Origin: Arbacia lixula
Lineage: Eukaryota; Echinodermata; Echinoidea; Arbacioida; Arbaciidae
Direction of reading: 5' to 3'
NCBI GenBank assembly: GCA_963669155.1
Contig: OZ022576.1
Location: 38,813,307 to 38,877,306, forward strand
Length of the DNA: 64,000 nucleotides
Shown: in pieces, positions 24,501 to 34,487 of the stretch
Layout of the letters: every line of letters starts with the position of its first letter
Position numbering within the stretch: position 1 is the first letter of the stretch
The notes under the pieces: generated by a model
Database searches by the model: none
Told to the model about the DNA's origin: nothing
The model's input: the letters and a program-made list of their open reading frames with translations, nothing else
Program-made: the position numbers and the translations under genes

Positions 24501-27500
24501 CTATGGCTTATAGCCCACTTGATCGTCCAAGAAAAACATATTTCTGTTGTACATTTATTTTTGGACATTTAACTCTTTGTGCGCCATTGAGTCAATTTTG
24601 CTCTGGCAAATCACACCACTGCCATAGGGCAGGATGGAGTCAAGCAGAGAAGGAGCTCAAGTATATGAGAAACTGAATGTCTTATGACATCTTGCCTGAA
24701 TTTATGATTGACATGCATACACATATTTTGTCAAATGGTTGAGGGTTTATATCTTCGAAGGCTTCAGTTTTATTAAATAAAGAGGCAGAAGGCGGCACAA
24801 CAACATATAAATGGTGTTATAATGTGAAGTAATATTTGATAGATTGATGTATGCTTTGATGTGTGTCTATTGTACTTTTGTTTTCTCCTGCAGATATCAT
24901 TATATAGGCCTTATGGTGGTTCTGTACCATGACTTCAATGACATCTTTTTAGAGTTCTCCAAGTGCCAAATCTATTTCAAGGACCGCGGTGGCAAGAAGT
25001 ACATGATTCACGAATATCTGGCCAATGCAGGCTTTGCCGTCTTTACGATTTCATGGTGAGTTACATGAATGTATGTTAACCAATATTTTTTTCACAATAT
25101 TTGTGCTTCTGATGCAAACTTTCAAAAAAGTGCATTGATCCATATGAAACACACAAGCGCAAGATTTCTGGTGACCTCTTTACTATTACAACTGAATATG
25201 AATATCCTATGGTAATCTTTTGAATTTTTGCAGATCTTTAAATACCTACCTGTGTTACAGTGTACTATTTGACTTACATGTAAGAATGATAATAATTCTG
25301 GTATTGTGCATGTCACATTGGCATAAATGCATATCTCTACTGGCTTGATTCTTACCCTGGCTTCTGCCTATTACCCGTATCCAGCGCTAGGACCTAGATG
25401 ATCTGTTTAGATCAGGAATAAATGCTACCTGATACCCATTTTCTACCGGTACACCTGGATTGAGAGGTACAAACTCAAAAGAAAACACCTTTTCCAAGGG
25501 TGTACACACAGGGCTGGAGTTGAACCCAGCTCCCAGGATCTCTCTGCAAGAGTCAAGAGCTCTCTTCACCATAACACAGTGCCCTATTGCTACTAAAAAG
25601 GGAGATTCATATAGGAATAGTAATGATGTAACTGTTCTATGCTTGAAAATGCAAGCTTAGGAGTGAAACTGGGTAAGTGGTGGTGTAGAGGGTGGAGATA
25701 TCTAACCAGTACAATGTTAATATCTCTTTATGAATCTTTTGAGCATTTGTGGGATATGTACTTACGCTTGTCCTTTCATGTCATCTTTTTCGTGTACAGG
25801 TGTGTGATGAGGATGTACCTGTTCCCCATGAAGGTCCTGTACAACGTCCTTCCTGTGACGGCCAAGGTCTACTACGATGGCCACCTGCCCTTCGGCATCG
25901 AGTGTAACTCCATGATGTGGCTGCTCATGTGTCTGGACATCTACTGGTTTGTGGTGAGTGCATAAACAGGGCTCCACAATAGCTGATTGGTTGTGTCCAT
26001 GGTAGTTATAATGACATTGAGTGTAACTCCATGATGTGGCTGCTCATGTGTCTGGACATCTACTGGTTTGTGGTGAGTGAATTAATAGGGCTCTACAATA
26101 GCTGATTGGCGGTGTCCATGCTAGTTATAATGACATTGAGTGTCAGTCCATGATGTGGCTTCTCATGAGTGCACACATATATCTGTACTAATTTTTGGCA
26201 AGTATGTTTGACAGGTGTAGCAATTTAGATGCAAAGCCAGAATTAAGGGATTTGCACATGATATCTTGTTGCATACAGTTTTATTTGGTGTAAAGAAGTG
26301 ATCACCAGGCCCCGGAAATGCTGGTAGCATCGATGAAAAAGGGATATTTAAACCAGAAACAACTATATTATGATATTTAGTGCTTGAGTATAAAAACTTA
26401 ATTTGTGTTAAGTGATAATTGGAGTGTATGAAAAGAACTGTGCTCTGTCCCACATAGTCTGTGGACTACTTATGTCCATGTAGTGGTATGTAGGAATGAT
26501 ATCCAAGCAGAAAGTTGTGCTCATGTGTGGGTGTGTGTGTGTGTGTTTGTGTGTATGTATGTGTGTGTGCGTGCATGTGTATGTATTGGAGAAGCAATAC
26601 GTCTGATAGACGATATGATTTTTCATAGTATTAATAGTAATGAGGAGGATTTTTTCTTAATAGCAGTTGATTTTGAAAAGGCGTTTGACTCTATTTCTCA
26701 CAATTTCCTTTTCAAAGCTCTAGAATCATTTGGCTTTGGTCCGTCTTTTTGTTCATGGATTAAAACAATGCGCAATGGAATAAGTAGTTGTGTGATGAAT
26801 GGAGGTGTCTCGACAGGGTATTTTGATATTAAGCGAGGGGTAAGGCAAGGTGACCCACTTTCTCCTTATTTGTTCCTCCTAGTAATTGAGATATTAGCAC
26901 ATACAATAAGAAACGATAACGTAATCAAAGGTATAGAGTTTGGTAATTTTGAAATTCGACAAGTCTTGTACGCTGATGACATGACTTTATTTGTTAAAAA
27001 TATAAGTTCAATTTTGAGATTAAAGGATATTTTTCAGGCTTTTTTTAAATCAAGTGGGCTAAAAGTTAATATTGAAAAAACAAATGTCATGAGGTTAGGG
27101 GAAAGCATTGAGGGTTCGCAATCACTTCCCATGGGCAATAGAGTGACAGAAGTGAAAATTTTAGGAGTTTATTTTTCATTGGATATTAACATTAGGGAGG
27201 AACTTAATTATAAAGAGATACTTAGTAAAATAAAAAGGCTTCTGGGTTGGTGGAAGCAAAGGGATCTGACCATTATGGGGAAAATCCATTTACTTAAAAC
27301 TTTTGCTCTCTCCAAACTGAATTACGTCTCTTCGGCTTTAGTTGTGCCCAAATGGGTGGTAGCTGAAATTAAAAAGTTATGTTTTGAATTTATATGGAAT
27401 GGGAAAGATCGTATCAAAAGAGCGATCTGTTACCAAGATTATGGTGATGGAGGTTTAAGAATGATTGATTTTGATTTATTTGTGAAAACCCAAAGGCTTA

Positions 27501-30500
27501 TGTGGCTGAAGAGACTTCTGTATGGAGAAAGGAATATAGGATGGAAATTGTATTTTGACCATATCTTTAGGACGGTTGGGGGAAGATTTGTTTCCCTTTG
27601 CAATTATGATATGAAACTACTTACAGTCAAAGCACCAATATTTTATTTAGAAATGTTAAAAGCATGGCAGGATATGGAGAGCTGTAGGAATTTTCAAGAA
27701 GGGAAAACTAATCCAATAATTTTTAATAATAAAAACTACCTTCATAAAAACAAAATGATTTTTCATGAAGAATTGTATAAGAAAAATATTTATTTAGTTG
27801 ATCACATTCTCAATAAGAATCAAATCAGACCACTGGCATACTTTCAGAATTTAGGTCTATGTAGTGATAACATAGCTAAGATTTGGGAAATGTGCAATGT
27901 TATTTTAAAGAGCGGGAAATTTGATGGGGGGCCAGACAAATACTACTCAGTAGATGTACGAGATTTTAATATTACTTTAAAGATATCAGAAAATACGATC
28001 CTTTTGAGAGACCTAGTATCAAGAAAGGTCTACGATCATTTTATAACAGATTTGCAACGTTTATACACTTTAAAAATTCGGGATGGTCAAAATGATTTTG
28101 AATTCTCAAAAAAGGAAACTAAAGATATATTTATAAAACCCAGAATCACAACGCTTTTGTTAAAGATTAAGGAATTTCAGTACAAATTACTCCACGGAGC
28201 AATTTATACAAAAGAACATCTATTAAGATTTGGTTTTGTTGAAGACGACCAGTGTTCTTTCTGTAAACAAATGACGGAGTCATATTTGCATTTATTTTGG
28301 GACTGTGTATACAGTCAATCGGCAGCGCTCGCTCGTTCTATAGAAATCGTGAGCGTTTTATTTTTCGTCTCGCGAAATCTCACGCGCAGATTTTGCTGCA
28401 CCTAGATTATGAAGGAATTCGACATGCTCGCGAGATCTGTTGCTGGTGTCTTCTGTAAGCATACTGATCAGGATTTTTTTAGGCAGGGATTGAGATTATA
28501 TGTTTCTTAATAAATGTTTTCATTTTTTTCCGAAATCCGCAAAGGAGTTTTTATATCATGTGCTTTCAAAAACAGGCCTCAATTTTTTTTTAAAATATGT
28601 AAGCTCTCAGACCTTGCTGGATGCTGACCCTTCTATGGGTTGTACGGCAACGACAGTTACGGCTCTAAAAAGCCAATACTTCAGCGGAGATTTTGATTCC
28701 AATATTGTTTGGGCTCAAAAATAAAACATTTTTGCTATTCGTCTTCAAAGTGACGCGAGATTTCAGAAATCGTACGGACTTCGCAACCGATATAAATGTA
28801 AGCTCTCAGACTTTGCTGGATCCTGACCCTTCTACAAATTGGACGGCAACACCAGTTACAGCTTTGGAAAGCCAGCACTCTAGCAGAGAATTTGATTTCA
28901 GTTTTGTTTGGGCTCGAAAATAACACATTTATGCAATTCGTCTTCAAATTGACGCGAATTTTCAGAAATCATACGGACTTCGCAAACGATATTCGTCCGC
29001 AGGCAGCAGAAAACACGGGATTTTATTTTCAGCGAGGTAGTCGTGACCTTCATTTGTCCTCTAGAACCGCGGAAAACGTCTCCTTTTCAAACTGCGATAT
29101 CTCCATGAATTTATCATATTTTTGTACACTTTCTTTTGTAACTGTATGTTGGAGGTGGACATTTACCAAGGGTGAAAAAACATTTCATTAAAACAGGCAG
29201 AAAAATATTGCAAATTGGAGATAAATATGTGGTTCTAATAAAAAATAAAAAAAATAAAATCAACTCTTTATTTCAAATGTCAATCGCTTTTGAGCCCCTA
29301 ATATTTAGAGATCATCTGGAGGGGAATTTATTGTACTTTATGGAGATACCATTATTTTTCAACCTACCCCCATAGAAGGGTCAGGATCCAGCAAAACATC
29401 AACCATGTTCAAATCCAAAATAAGCGAGATATGACGAAGTTGTGAGCGATCCTAACCAGTCAATAATAGTCCGCGACTATGATTGGTTCACCCTTGGATC
29501 GCCGGTGGAATTTCGTTATTATTGTGGACTATGATTGGCTGGTTAGGATCGCTCACAACTTCGCCATATCTCGCTATTTTGGATTTGAACATGGTTGATG
29601 TTTTGCTGGATCCTGACCCTTCTATGGGGGAAGGTTGAAAAGTAATGGTATCTCCATAAAGTACAATAAATTCCGCTTCAGATGATCTCTAAATATTAGG
29701 GGCTCAAAAGCGATTGACATTGAAATAAAGAGTTTATTTTAATTTTTTTTAATTTTCATTAGAACCACATATTTATCTCGAATTTGCAATATTTTTCTGC
29801 CTGTTTTAATGAAATATTTTTTCACACTTGGTAAATTTCGACCTCCAACATACAGTTACAAAAGAAAGCGCACGAAAATATGGTATATTCATGAAGATAT
29901 CGCAGTTTGAAAAGGAGACGTTTTCCGCGGGTCCAGAGGTCAAGTGAAGGTCACGACTACCTCGCTGAAAATAAAATAAGCGTATTTTCCGCTGCCTGCC
30001 ATTTGGCTGTATATGTCAAGCCCCTATGGCAGGGAGTGATTGAAAGATTTGGGCTTGTAGAACTACAAAACGTAAAGTGGGAAAATGTTCATGTTGGAAT
30101 ACTAGGAAACTCATTTAGGATTAAGTGCTGCAATACATTAATTTTTACAATTAAGTATATCATATATCGGTCAAGGTCAGAGGGTGCAGTTCCTAACTTA
30201 GATAGATTGTTTAAAATAATATTGGAATATAAGGATGAGGAAAAAGAGTTGGCTATAAAAAGAAACAAACTATGTAAACATCTACAAAAATGGGAAAGTA
30301 TCAAATTACAACCAGTGTCAAGACTAGGCCTGAGTCGAATCGATTATTAAGCCGGTGTTCGATCGAAGAAGTCGAACTCCGATTTCGTTTTGATGAATTC
30401 GATGCATCGACGAAATTACCAAATTGACTGGAAAACACAAAATCTTTTGTTTGATAGTCCTGTTATACACAATTTATCTTCATATTTTCACAATTTTAAT

Positions 30501-33157
30501 TTGCTTACTTGATTCCTACTCTCTTTTGTGAGTTTTGCAGGTAACGCATCAAGAGAATGAACAGGTCGCTCGATGATCAAGCAGCTACTACATACTACTA
30601 GTACTTGGATTTGATTCGTTCACTATTATATACAGCGCAACGCGCACACAACGAACAATTGTCCATAGACTTTGTACAACGGATAGCATCGTGTGTTGTG
30701 AAAACCCGGAAATACAGTGGCAATCGTGCGTAAGGCTCATTTGCATACACGCTGCCGACGTACAGACTAATAGCGTCTCCGTACAGCGATTCGGAGACCA
30801 CTGATTGGAGCATCGCGTAGATCACGTCATAACCACGTGGTCGCCAAAATAGTGATAACGATATCCGGTCACGTTGTCTGAAACCCGGAAGCGATTTTTC
30901 GACGCATTAGGGTTACGGAAAAAAAAAATCGGAACCCGGAAGCTGATTGACTTTCTGCCCGTTGCAATAGCTCTCTACAGATTCCAACCTACATACATGT
31001 ATACGATGCCATATTGACGCTAATTTGTAAGATTTTGACGGAAAAACAAGAAGTAATCGAAATTCGCTTACATGTGCAGTATCGGTGAGAAAATAGATTC
31101 TCCGAGAATACCTTTCATAATTCATATAAAATATAGGAAAGTGAAATTCTAGGTCGATTTTGGTACGAGGTGATAGAGAATTGCACGCTTGTTTCGGTGG
31201 AATACTATGTGGGGAAATGGAAGGATTGCACTGCGTATGCTTACTATATTTTCATTCATAAATTGGCTCTTGGCAGTGGCTGGGTGACGTCATGTATCGA
31301 TGCATCGATGTTCGATCGGCGCAAAGCCATCGAACACCGGTTTCTGAAAAAATCGATATGACTCAGGCTTAGTCAAGACATTTATCTTCAGATTCAATTC
31401 ATCAAGACTGAAAGCAGTCGGTGGGTGCTGGTGTGTGTGGGTGTGTGTCGTGTTGTCGAGGGATGTGTGTGCAGATGTATTTTTTTTTTTTTTTTTTTTT
31501 TTTGGGGGGGGGGGGGTCGGGTCGGGGTGATAAAGGTTTATGTGTGCATGCATGTCTTCTTTTTTTGTTTGTTTTCTTTTTCATATATATGTGTATATAA
31601 GGGGTTTCATTCTTCCTTGTTTTGCTCATTAACTGATGTTTTATCAAAGAAAATTATGCTGTAGAAACAAAATGAAGACTTGTATTATATTATTTTGCTT
31701 ATATTGATTTATATACGGATGTATTGATGCTTATTTTGAATGAAATCCCCAATAAAAACATGAAAAAAAAAAAAAAAAGTATGTATGTGTGAGTGTGTGT
31801 GCATGTGTGTATATGTGTGTGGGTGTGTATCCCATGGTTGATTAATCATTTCCATATTTTTTGCCCTTGAGTCGTAATTGGATTTGTGGTTGCATAATGC
31901 TGATTCTGCGAACATACATTAAGTAATTAATTTGAGGCCTGTGCAATTAATTTGTGTGGATCATCGTATAGTGCTTTTATTTAAAGGTAGTTATCCACTA
32001 TGTCATATTTAAAAGCATGTGTTATGGTACAAAAGTTATGAAATATTGAAAAACTTATTTAACAATTCCTTATTTTAATCTTTCAGGTTTTTTTAGATAT
32101 ATTTGAAAAAAGAGACCTGTTTATGAATGTGCATTTTTGTCTTAAAGTAAAGTGAATGCATTAATCTCCCTCGTTGTGTAGATGTAGCTGGCACACGTAT
32201 ACATCAGTGCATATCTCTGTCATTTTCTTGCATCGCATTTGATCTCCCCTTGCAGTACATTGTGATCTTCCTGTACAAGATCTTCACCAAGGAGCTGTCA
32301 GAGTTTGAAGACATCCGTGAGGACAATGAGCAGGAGGAAGAAGGAGGCAAGAAGCCTCTGAAGGAGCAGAAGAACGGACCCAAGCATGAAGCTGGGGACA
32401 GCATATCCAATGGGTGAGTTTGACCTTGGCATTGCCATAGTAGAGCAAGCATCTACAACTTGCCTCCTTCACAGCGGAATGGTACCCTGGTGATAAGTGT
32501 AATTGAATAAAAGAAGAAAATTGAAAAACAGATTGGATTACAAGGTTTGAGAAATATCAGAGACATGACATTGAAGTTGTGAATATGGGAAAATCACTTT
32601 TACTAGTACCTAAAGACAGGGTGTCCCTTTTGAAGGAAAAGTGCCTTTCACATTGGGTTTAAAAAAATTGTGAAGTTAGAAAGATCGCGAAGTAAGAAAA
32701 ATCGCAAAGTTAGGGGACAGGGATGACAGGACCATTCGACTTTTGGTACGGTTGCTAGGCAACTTTCACCCTAACTTCACAATTTTCTAACTTTGCGATT
32801 TTTTAAGCCCAATGAGAATGGCACTATAGACTGCCAATATTACTGGCACACAAAGGGCTCATGATACCTTGTGTATGGGTCCACATGCCCTCGGGCAACA
32901 GTGAATGACTTCACTTTTGTGGACCCTGACCCACACGCTGTCCCTTTCTGTCATCTATATTATATCGTAATGTGTCCTTTGTTCTGTTATCTGTGTATCT
33001 TCTTTTTATGATGTTGTTATATGTAATGTTAGTATTATGGTGAAATAAATAATGATAATAATAATCACATACTTGTCTCCTTTACAGCATTGTGAAAGAT
33101 GCTCCAGCAATGAACGGCAATGGCCTGAAGAAAAGACACCCTGTAGAAACATCGTAG
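10614..33157 (+). CDS. CERS1: Ceramide synthase, CERS1 type (TLC/Lag1 domain)
   Basis: Seven coding exons join in frame: 10614-10832, 21552-21711, 23800-23980, 24894-25055, 25800-25953, 32256-32413 and 33088-33157 (367 aa; human CERS1 is 350). Ceramide synthases are ER membrane enzymes that N-acylate sphingoid bases with acyl-CoA. Exon 1 gives an N-terminal segment with a hydrophobic helix (about 48-72). Exon 2 carries KMPESAWRF, typical of CERS1. The Lag1 motif spans about 168-207, with the catalytic pair H172-H173 and the conserved aspartates D200 and D203 in LYHDFNDIFLE. There is no homeobox domain, unlike CERS2-6. The C-terminal tail is acidic, then lysine-rich. The start has A at -3 and an in-frame TAA 75 nt upstream. 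Intron 1 is 10.7 kb. Intron 5 (6.3 kb) holds a nested transposon cluster, and the end of exon 5 is tandemly duplicated. Confidence 0.95.
11548..11772. mobile_element. Foldback MITE, family A copy 3 (TA-flanked)
   Basis: Complete palindrome starting CACTGCAGCTCAAAGGAATT and ending with the complement, with TA on both sides. It lies in CERS1 intron 1, 0.4 kb from another complete copy. Confidence 0.85.
12151..12376. mobile_element. Foldback MITE, family A copy 4 (TA-flanked)
   Basis: Starts CACTACAGCTCAAAGGAATT and ends GAGCTGGAGTG, with TA on each side. The internal arms carry the family's AAACCACGGTATATTTT block. It lies in CERS1 intron 1. Confidence 0.85.
13406..14167. mobile_element. 762-bp foldback element (TA-flanked)
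   Basis: The termini are AACACAAC followed by a poly-A stretch and GTAAGTC, mirrored at the right end as GACTTAC, a T run and GTTGTGTT. Both ends abut TA. The arms extend for about 200 bp (for example CAAAATAATTT.. and TGACATTTTT around 13590 and 13975). A non-autonomous TA-targeting DNA transposon is the best reading. It has no ORF. Confidence 0.75.
14499..14581 (+). other. miRNA-like hairpin in CERS1 intron 1
   Basis: A 5' arm with TGTAATGTCATCATTGCTAT pairs with a 3' arm with ATAGCAATGATGGCATTACA over about 31 bp. Read on the + strand there are two G-U wobbles and no bulge, and the loop is about 20 nt. The size fits a pre-miRNA, and sense-strand intronic placement would allow processing from the CERS1 transcript. 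The near-perfect stem is equally typical of a very short foldback element. Confidence 0.35.
15111..15270. mobile_element. Foldback MITE, family C copy 1
   Basis: The termini CATTCTCATTGGGCTTA and its complement enclose mirrored AAAATCACAAAGTTAG arms and a loop containing GGTACGGTTGCCAGGCAACT. A second copy with the same loop lies at 32649-32820. Both are in CERS1 introns. Confidence 0.75.
16030..16500. repeat. Cluster of degenerate short repeats (TTAGCCCCGGACTATTTCTT type)
   Basis: The motif, in forms such as CTTAGCCCCGTACTATC, CTTAGCACCGTACTATTTC and TTTAGCCCCGGACTATTT, recurs about seven times at irregular spacing. The cluster ends in a C run and CTAAGGAAATTTTTGCC. It looks like the interior of a decayed repeat element. 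No clear termini were found. Confidence 0.55.
16891..17073. mobile_element. Foldback element with GGTGTTTCACC ends
   Basis: Two arms of about 75 bp (TGGTGTTTCACCAAGCTG, then GTAAGTTACGAACGACTTTA and GATCCCTTCTTGTGCTAAAT) are mirrored almost perfectly around a short loop near 16980. The near-identity of the arms suggests a recent origin or self-correction. It lies in CERS1 intron 1. Confidence 0.8.
18984..19354. mobile_element. 370-bp foldback element
   Basis: The outer ends TAAAGGGCATATACTGTACT and its complement start arms of about 160 bp, including ATTGATAGCAATCTTCTTGC and GAAGCTTGCTGAA, mirrored after a centre near 19170. The few mismatches are single substitutions. Confidence 0.8.
19379..19480. 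repeat. Short inverted repeat AAGGGATAGTCCACCCT
   Basis: AAGGGATAGTCCACCCTAAA at the left pairs with AGGGTGAACTATCCCTT at the right, with a loop of about 65 nt. It resembles the longer element at 34070-34487, so both are probably members of one foldback family. Confidence 0.6.
21492..21551 (+). promoter_or_regulatory. CT microsatellite forming the exon 2 splice acceptor tract of CERS1
   Basis: About 45 nt of uninterrupted CT dinucleotide runs to 21536 and is followed by TTGTTCCCCCATTGCAG and exon 2. The microsatellite supplies the polypyrimidine tract of the intron 1 acceptor. Confidence 0.8.
21822..22257 (+). repeat. Tandem duplication, 219-bp unit x2
   Basis: The block starting GTCATGCATATATTGGCTTA at 21824 is repeated at 22043, with a few substitutions and small indels. 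It covers TTCGCTTCCTCC, ATGATTGGGACTATAG and CTGTCAAACAAATGTAG. It lies in CERS1 intron 2 and shows no sign of coding. Confidence 0.85.
22910..23330 (+). repeat. Pyrimidine-rich low-complexity block
   Basis: About 420 bp of almost pure C and T (CTCTCT, TTTCTC and CCCTCT mixtures) in CERS1 intron 2. The long Ser/Leu/Pro-rich open frames through it are composition artefacts. Confidence 0.9.
24049..24209. mobile_element. Foldback MITE, family B copy 2 (TA-flanked, internally shortened)
   Basis: Starts CTGCAGCAAAAGGAAGCAA and ends GCTTCCTTTTATCATAG, with TA at both sides. At 161 bp it is shorter than the copies at 1067 and 60247, and the missing part is internal. It lies in CERS1 intron 3 directly after a G run. 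Confidence 0.65.
25901..26172 (+). repeat. Tandem duplication of the CERS1 exon 5 end with its splice donor
   Basis: The last 53 nt of exon 5 plus the GTGAGT donor and 60 nt of intron are repeated at a period of 119 bp: unit 1 at 25901, unit 2 at 26020, and a partial, more diverged unit 3 at 26139. The exonic part and donor of unit 2 are identical to unit 1 (donor at 26073). No acceptor precedes unit 2, so it is not a duplicated exon but an extra copy of the 5' splice site region. Confidence 0.93.
28312..30009. mobile_element. 1.7-kb foldback DNA transposon nested in the LINE
   Basis: The element starts CAGTCAATCGGCAG and ends with the complement of CAGCCAAATGGCAG. A TATA duplication lies at 28308-28311 and 30010-30013. 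Deleting the element and one TATA restores the LINE reading frame, which fixes the boundaries to the base. Inside are two direct 199-bp repeats, then a giant hairpin with arms 29003-29472 and 29526-29999. It has no transposase. A 4-bp duplication with CAG ends does not settle the superfamily. Confidence 0.88.
28597..28995 (+). repeat. Two 199-bp direct repeats inside the foldback element
   Basis: ATGTAAGCTCTCAGAC starts both units (about 28597 and 28796). The units share GCTGGAT.CTGACCCTTCTA, TTCGTCTTCAAA and CGGACTTCGCAA. The GGATCCTGACCCTTCTA segment also recurs in both hairpin arms, near 29380 and 29610. Confidence 0.85.
30325..31371. mobile_element. hAT-type non-autonomous transposon nested in the LINE
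   Basis: The terminal inverted repeats TAGGCCTGAGTC..ATCGAT (left) and TAAGCCTGAGTC..ATCGAT (complement of the right end) are bordered by a perfect 8-bp duplication, GTCAAGAC, at 30317-30324 and 31372-31379. TAGGCCTG-like ends with an 8-bp duplication are characteristic of hAT elements. The sub-terminal CCGGTGTTCGAT and GATGCATCGA motifs are also mirrored. The 1,047-bp interior has no transposase frame. Confidence 0.9.
32649..32820. mobile_element. Foldback MITE, family C copy 2
   Basis: Same arms and loop as 15111-15270 (TTTTGGTACGGTTGCTAGGC in the loop, AAGCCCAATGAGAATG at the right end). It lies in CERS1 intron 6. Confidence 0.75.
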
Positions 33158-34069
33158 AGCGCTTCTCATCCTCCAAAAGACTCCATCACACTGGAGAAAT
33201 GCTGCAAGTGGTCTAGCTGAAAGCTCTGTGAATATGTGTATATATGTTGGCATATATATATATGTACATGTTTCCCAGTGTTTAAAGAAGTTATCAGCTA
33301 ATGGCAGCGAAATCTAAATTTCCTTTAAACCTGTTGTGATATAGATTAACATGATTTTTTTTTTATTGGTAATTGTTCTCAGGACTGATTCAACCTCAGT
33401 TATAGTCAACTCCAGTGAGATGGAGTATGCTGTCTTTAAATTCCATACTAGCCAGCTCATTTTATATACACACAGTCATGTCTCTGAATGTTTTGGGTGT
33501 AATTTGCAGGTGGATGACAACAAGTCTTGATTGGTATTCATTTCAGACTTCTGTCAGCTCTCTTATGTCGGTGTACTGTACCCTGACACCAAAAACAAAC
33601 AAAGGCATATCCAGTGCCAAAGCTCTCGTAATCTCCTCTTTGATGGATTTCCCATTCCAGACAATTCATGTGAAATGTCTGATTGGACTATGTTAAGGCA
33701 TAGTAGTACATGTGATCAGTATCATAGAATGTTTTTACAATCTACAAATTTCTGGAACTACTATTACAACTTTTTGACCCAGACTCTTTTTAAGTAATCA
33801 TATGTGAGCCAGTTCTAATTAAGGACAGAATGAAATAGTCAATGTTGTGTTTAAATATTGATTTTGGTTTTGTTGCATGGGGTTATAAATATTTATGGAT
33901 TTGGGTGGTAAATACAGTCATGAACTTCTATCATAATGTATACATTTTGTCCTATTTGAGTGATTATGACATTTGGGGCTGTCCATTGAGTTCGCATTGC
34001 TTTAATTGCATGCCTCTTTTGTATATTGAATCATGCTTGATGTTTTGTGCCTACATTTGATATCTGCTT

Positions 34070-34487
34070 GAAGGGAAAGTTCATCCTGAAGTTCGATTGG
34101 TTTAAGTTGTAGCATAGAGTGGAGGTTTGACGAAAATCCGTCAAAGGATAAGAAAATCATGACTTTTGTAAAGTTTTGATTTTGTGACATCAGTTGTGAG
34201 CTGCTCTCCCATATGTTGGTGTTGTATGATTCCATGGATTGTCTTGTTCTGGCTTTTGATAAAGGAGCGAACCTTTTTCTAAACATGTGTCTAATGATAT
34301 CAAATGCATGGGTGAAATGGTATCCATATCCTTAAATAGAAAGTTTACACAACTTATACAACTACAACAAATACAACTTTTGTTTATCCTTTGACAGATT
34401 TTTGTCAAACCTTTACTGATTTGTTTCTTTCATATTTCTGCTTTTAATAGAACCAACTTAACTTCTGGGTGGCATTTCCCTTTAAAG
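34070..34487. repeat. Foldback-like element AAGGGAAAGTTCATCCTGAA
   Basis: The left end AAGGGAAAGTTCATCCTGAA pairs with AACTTCTGGGTGGCATTTCC near 34460-34482. Inner segments such as GGTTTGACGAAAATC and GACAGATTTTTGTCAAACC also pair. It appears related to the short repeat at 19379-19480. Confidence 0.6.

Larger units (their letters stand above)
26586..31778 (+). mobile_element. 5'-truncated LINE (L1/Tx1-like RT), interrupted by two DNA transposons
   Basis: The LINE pieces are 26586-28311, 30014-30324 and 31380-31778. The first encodes reverse transcriptase from the fingers onward: a DFEKAFDS block, RGVRQGDPLSPYLF, the catalytic YADD and SGLKVNIEKT, then the WWKQRDLTIMGKI and GGLRMIDFD regions and a zinc-knuckle-like CSFCKQMTESYLHLFWDC. 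Endonuclease and ORF1 are missing (5' truncation). The frame is open to the first insertion, resumes in frame after it and after the second insertion, and stops at TGA 31409-31411. An AATAAA at 31751 and an A tail at 31763-31778 follow. It lies sense in CERS1 intron 5, apparently inserted in a TG-rich microsatellite whose GTATGTATGTGTG pattern occurs on both sides. Confidence 0.9.

Noticed and set aside
26020-26072. A duplicated exon 5 of CERS1
   Set aside because: Only the last third of the exon is repeated and no 3' splice acceptor precedes it, so it cannot be spliced in as a cassette exon.
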